Shown: positions 21,724-33,436 of the stretch, one piece after another | Layout: each line of letters opens with the position of its first letter | Numbering within the stretch: the first letter of the stretch is position 1 | NCBI RefSeq assembly: GCF_036898095.1 | Contig: NC_090739.1 | Span: forward strand, 103,980,752-104,044,751 | Source of the DNA: Palaemon carinicauda | Taxonomy: Eukaryota > Arthropoda > Malacostraca > Decapoda > Palaemonidae | Reading direction: 5' to 3' | DNA length: 64,000 nucleotides | Made by a program: the position numbers and the translations under genes | The notes under the pieces: model-generated | The model's database searches: none | Told to the model about the DNA's origin: nothing | The model's input: the letters and a program-made list of their open reading frames with translations, nothing else

Positions 21724-24700
21724 ATGTCGGCGGTCGACACGGACCCTCACACCTTGTGTCCTTTTTGTAGGGGTCAACGGTGTGACAGAAATAAAGTGTG
21801 TGGTGAGTGTAGGGAGTGGTCTACCTCCCAGTGGGAGAGGTTTTCACGGCGCCGGAAGAAGAAGTCTAAACGGGATATTTTTCCTTCAGGGGTTTCCTTG
21901 AAGAGAGAAAATCCAAGGGCTCCTCTTCCGTAGCCCATACCTCCTCCGAAGCTCCCACTCAATCGGTCTCTTCCGAGAGGCCGTCGAGTGGTAGTGTAGG
22001 CCGTACTTGTGTTCGCCAACCTCGGGGTGCGGGAGAGGGTGTTGCCTCCCATAGCGAGGCAGCTCCTCCTCCTCCCCCGGGTGAGGTTATTTCTGCTAAT
22101 GTTTCTAATGATGATTTATTGCAGCTATGGGCTTCCTTGGGGCTTCAGGGTTCGCCTTCCAAGAAAGCCCTGTTTGACATAATCAGGTTGGGGGCTGCTG
22201 TCAAACAGTCGCCGGCGATAGCAGAGGTCAACCCTCTGTGTATCGTCGACGTTGTTGTGGCAGAGGCTTCCGACGAGTTAGGTCAAACCTCTGCCTTGGG
22301 TGCTGATGTTGCTGAAGGCTTAGTTCCCCCCTCTGAACATTCTTTGAGGGAGGAGCTAAGTCCAACGGTCTCTCCTGCAGGTGATTCTCCCCCTCGGGGG
22401 AGTTCACTAACAGAGACTCCTCTTCGGAGGACTGATGATGGTCTGCCTGCTGCCCCCAGAGGACGTATCAGACGTAAGGCTCGTCTTGTTCTTCGCCGTA
22501 GAGGCCTTCCTTCTCCCCACAATGGAGTTAGGAGGCGCCTCTTCGGTTCTTCGCCTCAGTCGCCGTGCACCAACCGTTGCAGCTGCATTCCTGGACCTCT
22601 CTGCTGATCGTTTGCGATCTCCTTTGCCTGCCAGACCTGCTGACCTTCCGTCTCCGTTCCTGGCTGCTGACGCGCTGTGGGCGCCCACGCACCCCGTTAT
22701 CCAACGGGCACCAGTCCCTTCGAGGCAAAAGGGGCTTTCTCACATTGTGAGTAAGTCCCTTAAGTGCCAGGTAACTCCTGTGCACCCACGTTCTCCTGCG
22801 CGCTCTCCTGCTCTTCCTGAGACTACTATCCAGAAACATCCTGTGCCAGGGACAACGCGCCAGCGATCTCCTGCTGCAGAGTCTACGCGCCAGCTCTCTC
22901 CTGCTCGCCATCGATCTCCTGCGCGCCAGCGCTCACCGGCGCGCCAGCGATCACCTGTACGCCAGCGATCTTCTCGCCAGCACACATCTGCGCGCCCTGA
23001 TCCTGATGCGCGCCACGCGCACCCACGATCTCCAGCTCACCAGCGCTCTTCACCTGCGCGCCATCGTTCGCCTGCGCGCCCACAATCTCCGGATCTGGGC
23101 GCAGGAGGGAAGACTCTACTTTCGCCTTCTCGTCAGCGATCTCCTGCGCGCCCTCGGACCTCGCCCACTCGTCAGCCCTCGCCTGCGCGAGTCACCTTCG
23201 CGCGCACATGTTCCAGCCCTTGCTGTGCGCTCTTCTAGAGGTCTCCAAGATCCTGTGCGCACACGAGCAGTCACCTTCGCGCGCAACTACGCTGTTCCTA
23301 CTGCGCACCCTCTGCCTTCGCCAGATCGCGCACCTGCGCGCCATCGATCACCTGCGCGCCTGCGCGCACCATCACCTATGCGCCATCGCTCGCTAGCACG
23401 CCCACTCGCCTGCTCGCCATAGATTGCCTGCGTGCCCACGCGCACCCTCTGCCTGTGCGCAGTCGCTCACCTACGCGCCCTGCGCTCCATCGCTCGCCTG
23501 CGCGCCATCGCTCACCTGTGCGCCACCGCTCGCGCCCTCGCCCGCCCCCGCCCGGGCGCCCACGCGCTCCCTCGCCTGCGCGCCCAGGCCTTCATCTCCG
23601 CGCGCCCGGGCTTGAACCAGGGAATATTCCATCGCACGAGCGCCAGCGCGAACCCCGGCACGATTCCCATCTGGATTCACAGCGCGAGCCCCCGCGCGAG
23701 GCTTCAGGAACGAGAGCATCCAGGTCGTCTTCTTCACGTCCCCCCCCCTCCCCCCTGGCAAGCGCAGATCAGCGTGCTCGCAGGAGGAGGGGAAGTCTTC
23801 AGATAGGTCCAGGAACCAACCTTTTCTTCTTCCCTTTCTTTTCAGGCATGCCCCGTTGTAGTGTCTACTCCGAAGGATCGCCCGATCCTCTTCCCTCCAG
23901 AGGGAGTCTCTGACACAGCATCTGTCAGTAAGCAGCCATGGTTTGGGTCCCTTATCAGAGCTGTCGTTCAGGCTGTCAAGCCTGCCTTCTCTGAGTTGGG
24001 CCTCAAATCAAGGGCAGCTCCAACCCCACTGAAGAGGAAGAGAGGAGTAGAAGTCGTGGTAACTTCTTCCAGGTTCAAGCTGGCTCCTAAGTCGTCTTCT
24101 AGGATTCGACCAGAGCCAACGAGACCCGCGGAGAACGTCCACGTGTCCCCCCAAGTAGAGCCTTTGGGGATGGGAGACTTTGCTGCCAGTTCTCCAGGAG
24201 GAGAGCAACAGGAGTCAGAGCATGCCTTCTGGCAGGTCCTGACCCTGATGAGGCATCTCAACTGGTTCCAGGACCCTAAGATTCCTCCTTGTGAGGGCAA
24301 GGAAACGGTCCTGGACCGAGTCTTTGGCACCCAGAAGCCCGCTAAGGCCAGTGCGGCTTTGCCCTGGTCCCGAGGGGTGAAGAGTGCCAGGGATGAGGTT
24401 GAGGGCCAGCTCTCCGAACTCGCCTCCTCCAGCCGTTCCACTGCTGGCAACAAGCTCCTCCCTCCTCCTCGTATCCACCAGAGGAGGTACTTTGAGATCT
24501 TCCCTAGCACCACTCTGTGGAAGAGCTTACCAAGGGAGTCCCTCTAGAGAGGCTCTCTAGCCGGCAAATGACTTTCTCGGCGACAGAGATCCTAAGTCAG
24601 GAGAACATTGCGAAGTGTGCCATGCAGGCTACTTCGTGGCTGGACGTCTGGCTGGGGTCTCTTGGCATCCTGTTGCGATCCGAGGATCTGTCTAAGGAGA

Positions 24701-25158
24701 GCACCAGGAAAGCCCTGGAGACCTTCCTCCTTTCGGGCACCCGCACCATTGAGTTTCTGGCCCACCAAGTCTCGAACTTGTGGGCCAATTCCATCTTAAA
24801 ACGACGTGATGCGGTGGCAGAAAGGTTCCATTCGAAAGTCCCAGCCGTCGAAGTCAGCAGGCTCAGACATTCTTCCCTTTTAGGAAAGAATCTGTTTGAG
24901 CCTAAAGATGTGGAACAGGCAGCTGAGAGGTGGAGGAAATCCAATCCGGACTCTCTCCTCCAGAGGGCTCTCACATCAAAGCCCTATAAACCTCCAGCAC
25001 CTCAACAGCCTCGCCCATCCAAGACGACGAAACCGGCAGTGGCAGCAAAGACGACGGTGTCGAAACAGCAGCCCTTTCCTGTCAAAGACAAGAAAGGCAG
25101 AAAGTCCTCCAAGGGAGGGAAAAATCCTAGAGGGAGTGGCCGAGGCCGCAAACGCTAG
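21724..25158 (+). pseudogene. DIRS-d gag-like ORF, frameshifted
   Basis: The likely start is ATG 21724. The first about 70 codons hold a Cys-rich block, DPHTLCPFCRGQRC followed by CGECREWS, then a Lys/Arg stretch. Further segments in other frames: 22119-22607 (LWASLGLQGSPSKKALFDII, DVVVAEASDE); 22610-23913, dominated by Arg-Ser-Pro-Ala repeats; 23861-24547 (ESEHAFWQVLTLM); 24517-25158 (ATSWLDVWLG, FLAHQVSNLWANSILKRRDAVA) ending in a Lys/Gly/Arg tail. At least four frame changes are needed, so this copy encodes no continuous Gag. The RNA-packaging role is inferred by position; no assigned gag domain is certain. Confidence 0.75.
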
Positions 25159-25160
25159 GA

Positions 25161-26932
25161 TTGGCAATCCCCCTGCATGTCCACCAGTGGGGGGATGCCT
25201 ACAAAGTTGCGCGATCAGGTGGCAGCAACTCCGGGCCGATTCCTGGACGATTTTCGTAATCAGTCAGGGATATCGTGTCCCGTTCACAACATCTCTACCT
25301 CCCCTGACAGTGGATCCAGTGTCGTTGAGCTCCTATGCCATGGGATCGGCAAAGGGGCAAGCCCTACGGGCAGAAGTCGAGACCATGTTAAAGAAGGATT
25401 CTCTTCAGGTGGTCGTCGACGGTTCCCCAGGCTTCTTCAGTCAACTCTTTCTTGTAAAGAAGGCGTCTGGAGGCTGGAGACCAGTCATCGACCTCTCAGC
25501 TCTGAACAGGTTTGTCAAACAAACTCCGTTCAGCATGGAGACAACAGACACGGTCAGACTTGCAGTGAGACCACAAGACTTCATGTGTACACTGGACCTG
25601 AAGGACGCGTACTTCCAGATCCAAGTTCATCCGTCTTCAAGGAAGTACTTAAAATTCAGCCTTGACAACAAGATCTACCAGTTCAAGGTGCTGTGTTTCG
25701 GTCTCTCCACAGCACCTCTGGTATTTACCAAAGTGTTTACCCTGATTTCTTCGTGGGCACACAGGATCGGCATCCATCTCCTCCGTTATCTGAACGACTG
25801 GCTGATCCTGGCAGACTCGGAGTCGACCCTTCTTCGACACCGGGACAAGCTTCTTGGAATTTGCCAAGATCTAGGGATCATGGTAAATCTCGAGAAGTCT
25901 TCTCTGCTTCCAACTCAACGACTGGTATATCTAGATATGATCTTGGACACCAATCTCCACAAAGCCTTCCCATCAGACGACGGGATAGCAAGGCTGAGGA
26001 GGGTCGCAGACCCTTTCCTCAGACGGGAAGAACTCCCAGCCCAATTGTGGTTACGTCTCCTCGGTCACCTTTCTTCCCTGGCCCGTCTAGTTCCAAACGG
26101 TCGCCTCAGTATGAGATCCCTGCAATGGCGACTCAAGTCCCGGTGGAATCAAGGACACGATTCCCTGGACGTCTTGGTCCCTATGGGTCCTGCGGAACGG
26201 ACGGACCTTCAGTGGTGGGTGACAGACGAGAACCTACGAAGGGGAGTGGATCTTCTCGTCCTCCCCCCAGATTTGATGCTGTTTTCGGAGGCCTCAAAGA
26301 AAGGGTGGGGGGCCCATGTTCTGAACCACAGGACCTCAGGCCTGTGGTCAGAATCAGAAAAGTGCCTTCACATAAATCTGCTAGAAATGAAGGCCGTATT
26401 CCTGGCACTTCAACAGTTCCAACAGTACCTGGCGGGTCACTCCGTGGTGGTGATGAGCGACAACACCACGGTAGTGGCTTACATCAACAAGCAGGGAGGT
26501 ACCTTTTCAGAGCAGCTATCCCATCTTGCAGTAGAGATACTGAGATGGACCGAAGTCTACTCGATTCCACTATCAGCTCGCTTCATTCCAGGCAAGAGGA
26601 ATGTGCTCGCCGACAGTCTGAGCAGGGCATCACAGATAGTGAGTACCGAGTGGTCTTTGGATCGTCTAGTAGCCAACAAAGTCCTGACTTTGTGGGGTTC
26701 CCCGACGGTGGATCTGTTCGCGACAGCCTTGAATTTCAAGCTTCCGCTGTACTGCTCCCCAGTCCCGGACCCCAAGGCACTCTGGCAAGATGCCTTCCAA
26801 CAATGGTGGGGCAACATCGACGTGTACGCCTTTCCCCCGTTCTGTCTGATGAGGAGGGTGCTCAACAAGACCAGAATATCGGTCAACCTGCCTATGACCT
26901 TAATAGCTCCGCTATGGCATCACGCAGAGTAG
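25161..26932 (+). pseudogene. DIRS-d reverse transcriptase-RNase H
   Basis: Continuously open, and overlapping gag in another frame further upstream. RT blocks: DSLQVVVDGSPGFFSQLFLV, SGGWRPVIDLSALNRFV, TLDLKDAYFQIQVHP (first Asp), FKVLCFGLSTAPLVFTKVF and LRYLNDWLILA. RNase H blocks: LMLFSEASKKGWGAH, NLLEMKAVFLAL, VVMSDNTTVVAYINKQGG and IPGKRNVLADSLSR, followed by the DIRS connector TVDLFATALN and YAFPPF. The catalytic YLDD is YLND (25787-25798), and the first RNase H Asp is Glu (LFSEAS). Despite the open frame, activity is therefore unlikely. Ends at TAG 26930-26932. Confidence 0.9.
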
Positions 26933-27055
26933 TTTCCAGACCATCTGCAGCTCCTGACGGAACTCCCGAGAGAACTTCCTCCACGACACGAGCTACTCAA
27001 TCAACCACACACCAACATCTTTAACAAAGCCGTAGCTTTGCTGCGGCTTCACGCC

Positions 27056-28078
27056 TGGAGACTATCCAGCATCTCCTCACAGAGAGAGGCTTTTCACAAC
27101 AAGTTGCGGAAAGGATGTCTGGACACCTGCGAAAGTCATCTGCAGGGGTCTACCAGGCGAAGTGGAGAGTTTTCTGTGGTTGGTGTCGTGGAAGGGGTAT
27201 CTCTCCACTCGATGCCACTATTCCAGCAATAGCGGAGTTTCTCGTGTATTTGCGGGAGGAAATGCGCCTTTCAGTCTCGGCAGTGAAAGGCTATCGCTCA
27301 GCCTTAAGTCTTGCCTTCAGGCTCAAAGGAACTTTCTCTACTCATACGAAGTTATGAACTTACCTGCCCTCAGTCGGAAGTGAGACCTCCTCCATGGAAC
27401 GTGGTTCGAGTTCTCAGGTCTCTTAAGAGACCTCCCTTCAAACGATTACGCCAGGCTTCTGATCGCCTCCTGACTTGGAAGACGGTGTTCCTACTTGCTT
27501 TGGCCTCGGCCAAACGAGTTGGCAAACTTCGTGGTCTCTCGTATGACATCGCCCATTCAAGAGGATGGGGGGAGGTAACGTTCAGATTCGTCCCTGAGTT
27601 TGTAGCTAAGACTCAAAATCCAGGAGTGCCGGACTCTCGGTTCGACTCTTTCTGGATTTCGTGTCTTCGTTCTGTAACAGATGACCCAGACCATCTCCTA
27701 CTGTGCCCAGTGAGGAGTCCGAGGCTCTATCTTAGGAGAACAGCTGCAGTTCGTCCGCGGATGCAGGCATTGTTTGTTAGCACTGGAAGGACGAAGAGGA
27801 AGGTCAATAAAAACACTATCTCAGCATGGATTCGCAAGGTTATCCATCATTCCCTGAATACTGACCCTCCTCCGTCACGTCGCCCCAGAGCACACGATGT
27901 CAGGGGCATTGCTACGTCCCTGGCCTTCAAGAGAAACTACTCAGTGACGCAGGTTTTACAAGCAGGGGTTTGGAAGCATTAGACGACCTTCACAGCCCAC
28001 TACCTGCAAGACGTGACCCACAGGAGGCTCGATACGTTCTCTATCAGCCCTGTGGTGGCTGCACAACAGCTGGTTTAA
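27056..28078 (+). pseudogene. DIRS-d tyrosine recombinase (YR)
   Basis: The N-terminal SAM-like part is in one frame (RGFSQQVAERM, GVYQAKWRVFCGWC, VSAVKGYRSALSLAF) to about 27350. After a frameshift the catalytic part runs in another: LLTWKTVFLLALASAKRVGKL (first catalytic Arg), FVPEFVAKTQNP, LLLCPVRSPRLYLRRT and AHDVRGIATSLAF (HxxR). A TAG at 27980-27982 cuts the frame just before TTFTAHYLQDV, which holds the catalytic Tyr (codon 28001-28003). The natural stop is TAA 28076-28078. In DIRS elements this enzyme, rather than an integrase, inserts the circular DNA. This copy is broken. Confidence 0.9.
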
Positions 28079-28537
28079 ACCTCAGGCTCCTTAATGGACA
28101 AGTAGCAGATGGTTGAGGGCATTGTTACCCGGTTTTAGTCTGCATGAATGAAAAGGTATGCCTGGCCCTTATTCTTTTCTTCATCCTCCCCTCTCTTGGG
28201 GAAAGCAGCATCCTGGGTTCTCTGCACAGCTGACCTCAAACCACTGCATGTAAACCATGTTCCCGTGTGTTCCTAATATTATGTTAATATTGTCACGTCC
28301 CCATACCATTACCAGGTGGTATTGGGAGCGTCCTATCCTGGAATTCCATCTAAAGGTCTTCAGGTCAACTTCCTAGGACGAGTCACACTTCATTCCTTCA
28401 CACAAAAGCTTAAGTAGCCCGCGGTCCTTGCGGAGCAAGGCACTTGCGAGGTGCAGGGACTCCTTATCTTTGAGTACTAACACACTCGGATACTGTATGG
28501 CTGGGACTTTTCACCCTACCTAAGGGTTGAGTCACCC

Positions 28538-28629
28538 CTATTAAATAGCGTGGTTTGTATTTCAGTTACGGAACAAATGACAAATTCGTAGATAATTTGT
28601 ATTTTTCCTAACTATACAAACCTTAGCTA
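28538..28629. other. DIRS-d internal complementary region
   Basis: The left half is the reverse complement of the element left end (TATTAAATAGCGTGGTTTGT, then TTCAGTTACGGAACAA). The right half is the reverse complement of the right end (ATGACAAATTCGTAG to CTTAGCTATTTAAT). This is the complement of the circle junction and is thought to template completion of both ends during DIRS replication. Confidence 0.9.
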
Positions 28630-28682
28630 TTTAATCAAACTTGCCCACCAGCCCTGTCCCCCGGGAAGTCCTACCTCTAAGT

Positions 28683-28886
28683 AAAGTGAAGTATTCACAG
28701 GTGTGTGAGGGGGGGAGGGGTAGCAAGCTACCCCTCCCTACCCCCTCGCTAACTAGCGAGGGGGTAGTAATCCCTCGTTAAAATTCTAATGGCTCGTCAT
28801 TTCAGCTATGCCGAAAGTAATACCCATATTAAATAGCTAAGGTTTGTATAGTTAGGAAAAATACTAATTATCTACGAATTTGTCAT
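28683..28886 (-). repeat. DIRS-d right inverted terminal repeat
   Basis: Inverted copy of 21390-21570 with the same two hairpins, at 28714-28737 and 28741-28764. It extends about 25 bases further at its tip, to GAATTTGTCAT. Confidence 0.9.
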
Positions 28887-29292
28887 ATTTTAGAAGTTTT
28901 ATTCCAGCTGTTACCAAGTTGTGGAATGATCTTCCTTATCAGGTAGTTGAATCAGTAGAACTTCAAAAGTTCAAAGTTGGAGCTAATGTTTTTATGTTGA
29001 CCAGGCTGACATGAGTCTTTTTATAGTTTATATATGACATATCTATTTTTGACGTTGTTAATAGTTTATATATGACATATCTGTTTTAACGTTGTTACTG
29101 TTTTAGAATGATTTATTGTTAACTTGGTCTCATCATTTATTTATTTCCTTATTTCCTTTCATCACTGGGCTATTTTTCCCTATTGGAGCCCTTGGGCTTA
29201 TAGCATCTTGCTTTTCCAACTATGGTTGTAGCTTGGCTAGTAATAATAATAATAATAATAATAATTATAATAATAATAATAATAATAATAAT
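28887..29292 (+). pseudogene. Non-LTR RT C-terminus, 3' UTR and (TAA)n tail
   Basis: Resumes the frame split at 21389: SFIPAVTKLWNDLP and the C-terminal helix, ending at TGA 29012-29014. The 3' UTR has a short tandem repeat (TAGTTTATATATGACATATCT twice, 29021-29085) and the family-specific block at 29160-29235. It ends in TAA/AAT triplets from about 29238. DIRS-c sequence follows directly. Confidence 0.85.
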
Positions 29293-31395
29293 TCCTTCAG
29301 GAATGATACCCCTCCCATTCATTGGCTCTCATCCTCCCTCACTCAGACTCAGATTCATTCTTGTCTTATCACCCAGCTTCTGGATAAACTATGCTCTTCG
29401 GGCATAGGTGAAGAAAATTCTGGAGAAGGATACACTGCAAACTGTACTAGATAATTCTCCTGGCTTTTACAGTTACCTATTCTTCATGGAGAATTCACTG
29501 GGTATTGGGGACTGGTAATCAATCTCTCCCCTTAAGAGAGTTTTTCCTGCAGACTTTTTTCAAGATAAGAGGGCAAGCAATATGTGAGCAGCCATCAGGA
29601 GGAACGAATTTATGCTTTCTTTTCATGGGGAAGGTGCACTACTTTTATATTCCAATCTATCAGTCCTACAGGAAGTACCTTCACTTTGTCTCGAGGGAAG
29701 GTATACCAGTTCAAATTTCGTTACTTTGCACTGGCTACGTCACCACAACTTTTCATCTGAGTGTTCTCAGCAGTTTTAGCTTGTGCTAACGATATTGGCA
29801 TTTGTACACTTTGATACTGGTCTTCTTGTCGGAGGCATTTGCCTCAGCACCAAGACAGTCTTCTTATGTTCTGCTACAATCTGGGGATTGTGGTAAATAT
29901 GGAATAGTCCAGTTTCATGCCCAACCAGAGAATAGAGTACACAGGATTGCTGATACACATAGCAACAACACGAGTCTCCCCATCAGACAATATCAGCAGA
30001 CTCAGGAAGGTATTGCAACTTTTTCTTACCCAGCAAGAATTACCGACTTGACAGTGGCAACAGCTGCTTAGATTTACCTCATCTTTTTAGAAGCTTGTTA
30101 CTCACGGTCTTCTCCAGCGATCTCTGCAGTGGTGTCAGATGAGACACTGGTCAGCTGCCAACAATACACCCCACCTTCTTGTTCTGGTGGAGAAGATACA
30201 GGACGATCTACCGTTGAGATTGGAAGACAAGAACTTTATCAAGGGGGCTCTTCTGAAGTGTCCTCTAGAACCGCTGCTGTTCATAGACCCATAGAAGAAA
30301 GGAGGTGTACACATGAAGAACCATATCACCAGAGTTTGTTGGTCCGACAAAGAAAAGGTCCTGCACATCAACCTGTTGAAGATGAAGGCAGCACTCAGTT
30401 ACATTGATGAGCAACACATGACTTTAGTGGCTGAAAGCTACAAGTAAAGCGATAGTTTTTCACAGCTTTTCTATGAGTTGACAAAGCAGGCTCTCACATA
30501 GGTGTTCAATAATGCAGTGGAGAAGTATGCAAGATTCATTCCAGGCAAGAGGATTGCAATTGCCGACAAGTTCAATTGCCAGAGAAAAGTCATAGGAACA
30601 GAATGGTTCATTCATCCATTGGTTGCAAGGAAAATTTGATTGTGGAGATCCTTATTGAATAGAATGTTTGCCACCCAGTTCAACAAAATGCTTATGATCG
30701 TTTGTTCTTCAGTCCCTGATACATCATAGTCTCTAGTGGACACTTTTCATCATCCTGGGGATAACACCGAGATCCATACCTTTCAGCCATTCTGCATGAT
30801 TTGTAGAGTAATCAACAGGGTTCTGACTACTCTGAATATCAGAGTAAGGCTGGTGGCTCCCAAATGGCGACACACCGAAGGGTACCCAGATCTGTGGATG
30901 CTCATAGTATAGGAACAAAGATATCTACCGCTGCAGCCCAACATGCTTTGCCAGCTACACCTGCAGAGGTACTACAACTTGGTTACATTTCTGTCACTTT
31001 ATGGATGAAGATTATATAGCATCTTCAAGCACTGCACAGGAGAAGTCTGGATTATCTGCGTTGATGTTCTGCACACGTCTACCAAACAAACTATGCTATC
31101 TAATACGATTAATGTTGTAAAGTGGTTATTTCTCTGGTCAGAGCCTTTCTTCACCTGATATATGATGTGCTCATCTACTTTCGCCAGGAGAAGCTGCTTT
31201 CAGGCTCGGAAATGAAATAATATGACTCAGCCTTGAGCCAGGTCTTTAAACTAAAGAGCTGAGACCCTTCCTGTTACTTGGAGTTTTTTATAATCATGAG
31301 GAGCTTCAAACAGCCTGGTCTTCATAGTGAGCTCAAGCTACCTGCTGGGTACATCACCCATGTTCTCAGGCCCATCAAGAGGCCCCCGTACTAAT
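29293..31395 (+). pseudogene. DIRS-c pol relic (RT, RNase H, start of YR)
   Basis: Heavily decayed, with dozens of stops and frame changes, but collinear with DIRS-d. 29405-29480: ILEKDTLQTV then NSPGFYSYLF, matching MLKKDSLQVV then GSPGFFSQLF. 30520-30600: a YARFIPGKRIAIADK segment matching ARFIPGKRNVLADS of RNase H. 30780-30870: FQPFCMICRVINRVL, matching YAFPPFCLMRRVLNKT. 31160-31260: VLIYFRQEKLLSG then SALSQVFKLK, matching FLVYLREEMRLSV then SALSLAFRLK of YR. 31365-31390: HVLRPIKRPP, matching RVLRSLKRPP. It stops there, so the catalytic half of YR and the right end are missing. Confidence 0.7.
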
Positions 31396-32710
31396 ATTTG
31401 AGTCATGCGTATACAGTATTGTGTTGTAGTTCTATTACTGTAAAGATGGTTTCATTAATATATGAATTAAGCACTTTGTTGAGTGGATGCTGCAATATAA
31501 TAGTTGTTATCCAATCCAGTGATTATAAGCAGGGAAACATGGATTTTTGTATATGAGATATTTGCCTCAGAATGTAACATGAAAGGAAATTTTGTGATTC
31601 CTGCTGGTCTTTTCATGTTTGAATATTTGTTATGCTTTCAAGAGGAGTCAAATGGAAAAGATTTATTTTGAGATAGTCAGTTATCACATTAATTAGCCAA
31701 TAAACCATTGATACTTGGTATTTGAAAAGTTGTCCATTATTAATGCTTAAATTCAAATAAAATCTGTTCCAAAGCTGTGTAGTTGAAAGAAGCTCGTCAC
31801 AGAATATCAAACTCCTTAACGATGTAAAATTACAACTGCCTGTTTTTACCCTTTGAATGCTATAATTGTATCTATATAAAAAAACCGGAACTTTATAATC
31901 TTTGCCAACTTCACACCTGGTACCCTGTGAAAAACAGAAAGCAATATCATAATGCAGGTATAGTTAGGGAGACTTAATTACCTCTATTTTATTTCAATTC
32001 CTCCCGTTTCATTCATAAAATTAATGGATTATGTAACAGGTTTCTACATCAATATTGTGTTGTCCCTTTTTGTTTTACCGCAATGTTTGATCTATTATTC
32101 AGAATGTCCTTTGAGGCACACTGTCATCATGTAATGCATTACAGGCATGAATTAAGGATTTTCAGTTTCCCTGGCTCCTCTATCGACGTTCTCTTTCTAT
32201 CCTAAGCTGCCATCGTTCCAACTGCCTTTCTTGTAACCTTCTGTCCAACATCTATCAAATTTTACATTTTGGTGTATATGAGAGGGTTTCCCCTAGTTTC
32301 ATTTCTGGGCTGAATGACCTTCCGGACTATAACAACATTCCATATGACCAGTGTCAATGAATCATACTTATACAGTTCTCATTTTATGTATCTGTTGGGG
32401 GATATCATATGATATAAAAAGATTTATATCATTTGTTTACCAACTCACATTTTGGGCTTTTCCATAATTATTTGACAACACATCAATAAAAAGCAATAGA
32501 TAAGGTCTGATAGCAGATGAGAGCAACAATTTATCTATAATTGGCTTGCTACTATCTATTAGAAAAATTAAAACCGGCTGACTTTAAATCCAAGTACTGA
32601 AGTAGTGAGTTCTTTGAAACTTTTACAGATAGCTAAAGTATTTGAAGAGATTTTAATATTGGCCATCTATTATAGCCTACCAGAAAAATATAATTTTACA
32701 TAATTATATA
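31396..32710. other. Non-coding stretch, no recognised feature
   Basis: AT-rich, with stops in all frames and no repeats beyond short A/T runs. I see nothing that can be called. Confidence 0.55.
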
Positions 32711-32727
32711 CAGTGGAATCTCTACAT
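32711..32727. repeat. Tigger left terminal inverted repeat
   Basis: CAGTGGAATCTCTACAT preceded by TA. Pairs with 35518-35534. Confidence 0.93.
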
Positions 32728-33436
32728 ACGAATTTAATCCGTTCCAGAACCAACTTCGGATGTAGAAATTGTTCGGATGTCGAAACGAATTTTCCCATAA
32801 GAATACATTGAAATAGGATTAATCCGTGGTTGAGCCCAAAAACCTATGATAACTTCTTAATAAACTACTACACATAATTTTCCCATGAGAATAATGAACA
32901 CTAAATTAGATAATAGACATGTAAATAAGAAGAATAGACATGTATATAAGAAGAATTAGCAAAAAAATGATAAATAAGAAACGGGTTTTTAGCGTCACTT
33001 TACCTTAGAAACTCCAGCGCAGGTGTTGTTCGTCTTTGCTACGCAGAGAGGAGAGAGGAGACGGACGGACGGCGAGGAGGTAGAGAGGTTAACTACGATA
33101 AACGTAACACTACCGTAACTTATTCTAACTCACACTAAGTGAACTTTAACATAACTTAGCTTATTTTTTTTTTATTTTTATATTTTATATTTTTTTTTTA
33201 CATTTTCTTTTTTTCTCTTTGATGATTACGTAATTTTAATCACTATCACTTACATTTAAAATTGACTGAATTTCTTTTGCTTCACTCTTTTCCGTTTTCT
33301 GTGTTTCACTTTCTTCCGCTTCACTCTTTGCCGTTTTCTTCGGTTCACTTACATCCTCTTCATCGCGAGTTCGCTTCGCAGTTTTTTTAAAGAAAGCATC
33401 GATAGATAATTGCTTGGTACGGCTTTTCAGAATGTT

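Larger units (their letters stand above)
21390..28886 (+). mobile_element. DIRS-d: full-length DIRS-like YR retrotransposon
   Basis: About 7.5 kb with inverted terminal repeats, gag-like ORF, RT-RNase H, an overlapping tyrosine recombinase and an internal complementary region. Ends are set by the ICR: it contains TTACGGAACAA|ATGACAAATTC, the reverse complement of the right tip (GAATTTGTCAT) joined to the left tip (TTGTTCCGTAA). No long target duplication is seen, only T/A-rich overlap, as expected for recombinase-mediated integration. It splits the non-LTR RT, whose frame reads on across the site. All ORFs are damaged, so the copy is defective, but its structure is complete. Confidence 0.92.
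18767..29292 (+). mobile_element. Jockey-like non-LTR retrotransposon, 5'-truncated, split by DIRS-d
   Basis: Endonuclease, then RT, then a 3' UTR ending in a TAA array at 29238-29292. The element itself occupies 18767-21389 plus 28887-29292, about 3.0 kb; the rest is DIRS-d. It starts within the endonuclease domain, the usual 5' truncation of target-primed insertions. Its 3' UTR block (GAGCCCTTGGGCTTATAGCA to TGTAGCTTGGCTAG) is the same family as the minus-strand tails at 5191 and 9003. It was inserted into the RT start of DIRS-c. Clade assignment to Jockey-like elements is from RT motif style only. Confidence 0.85.
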
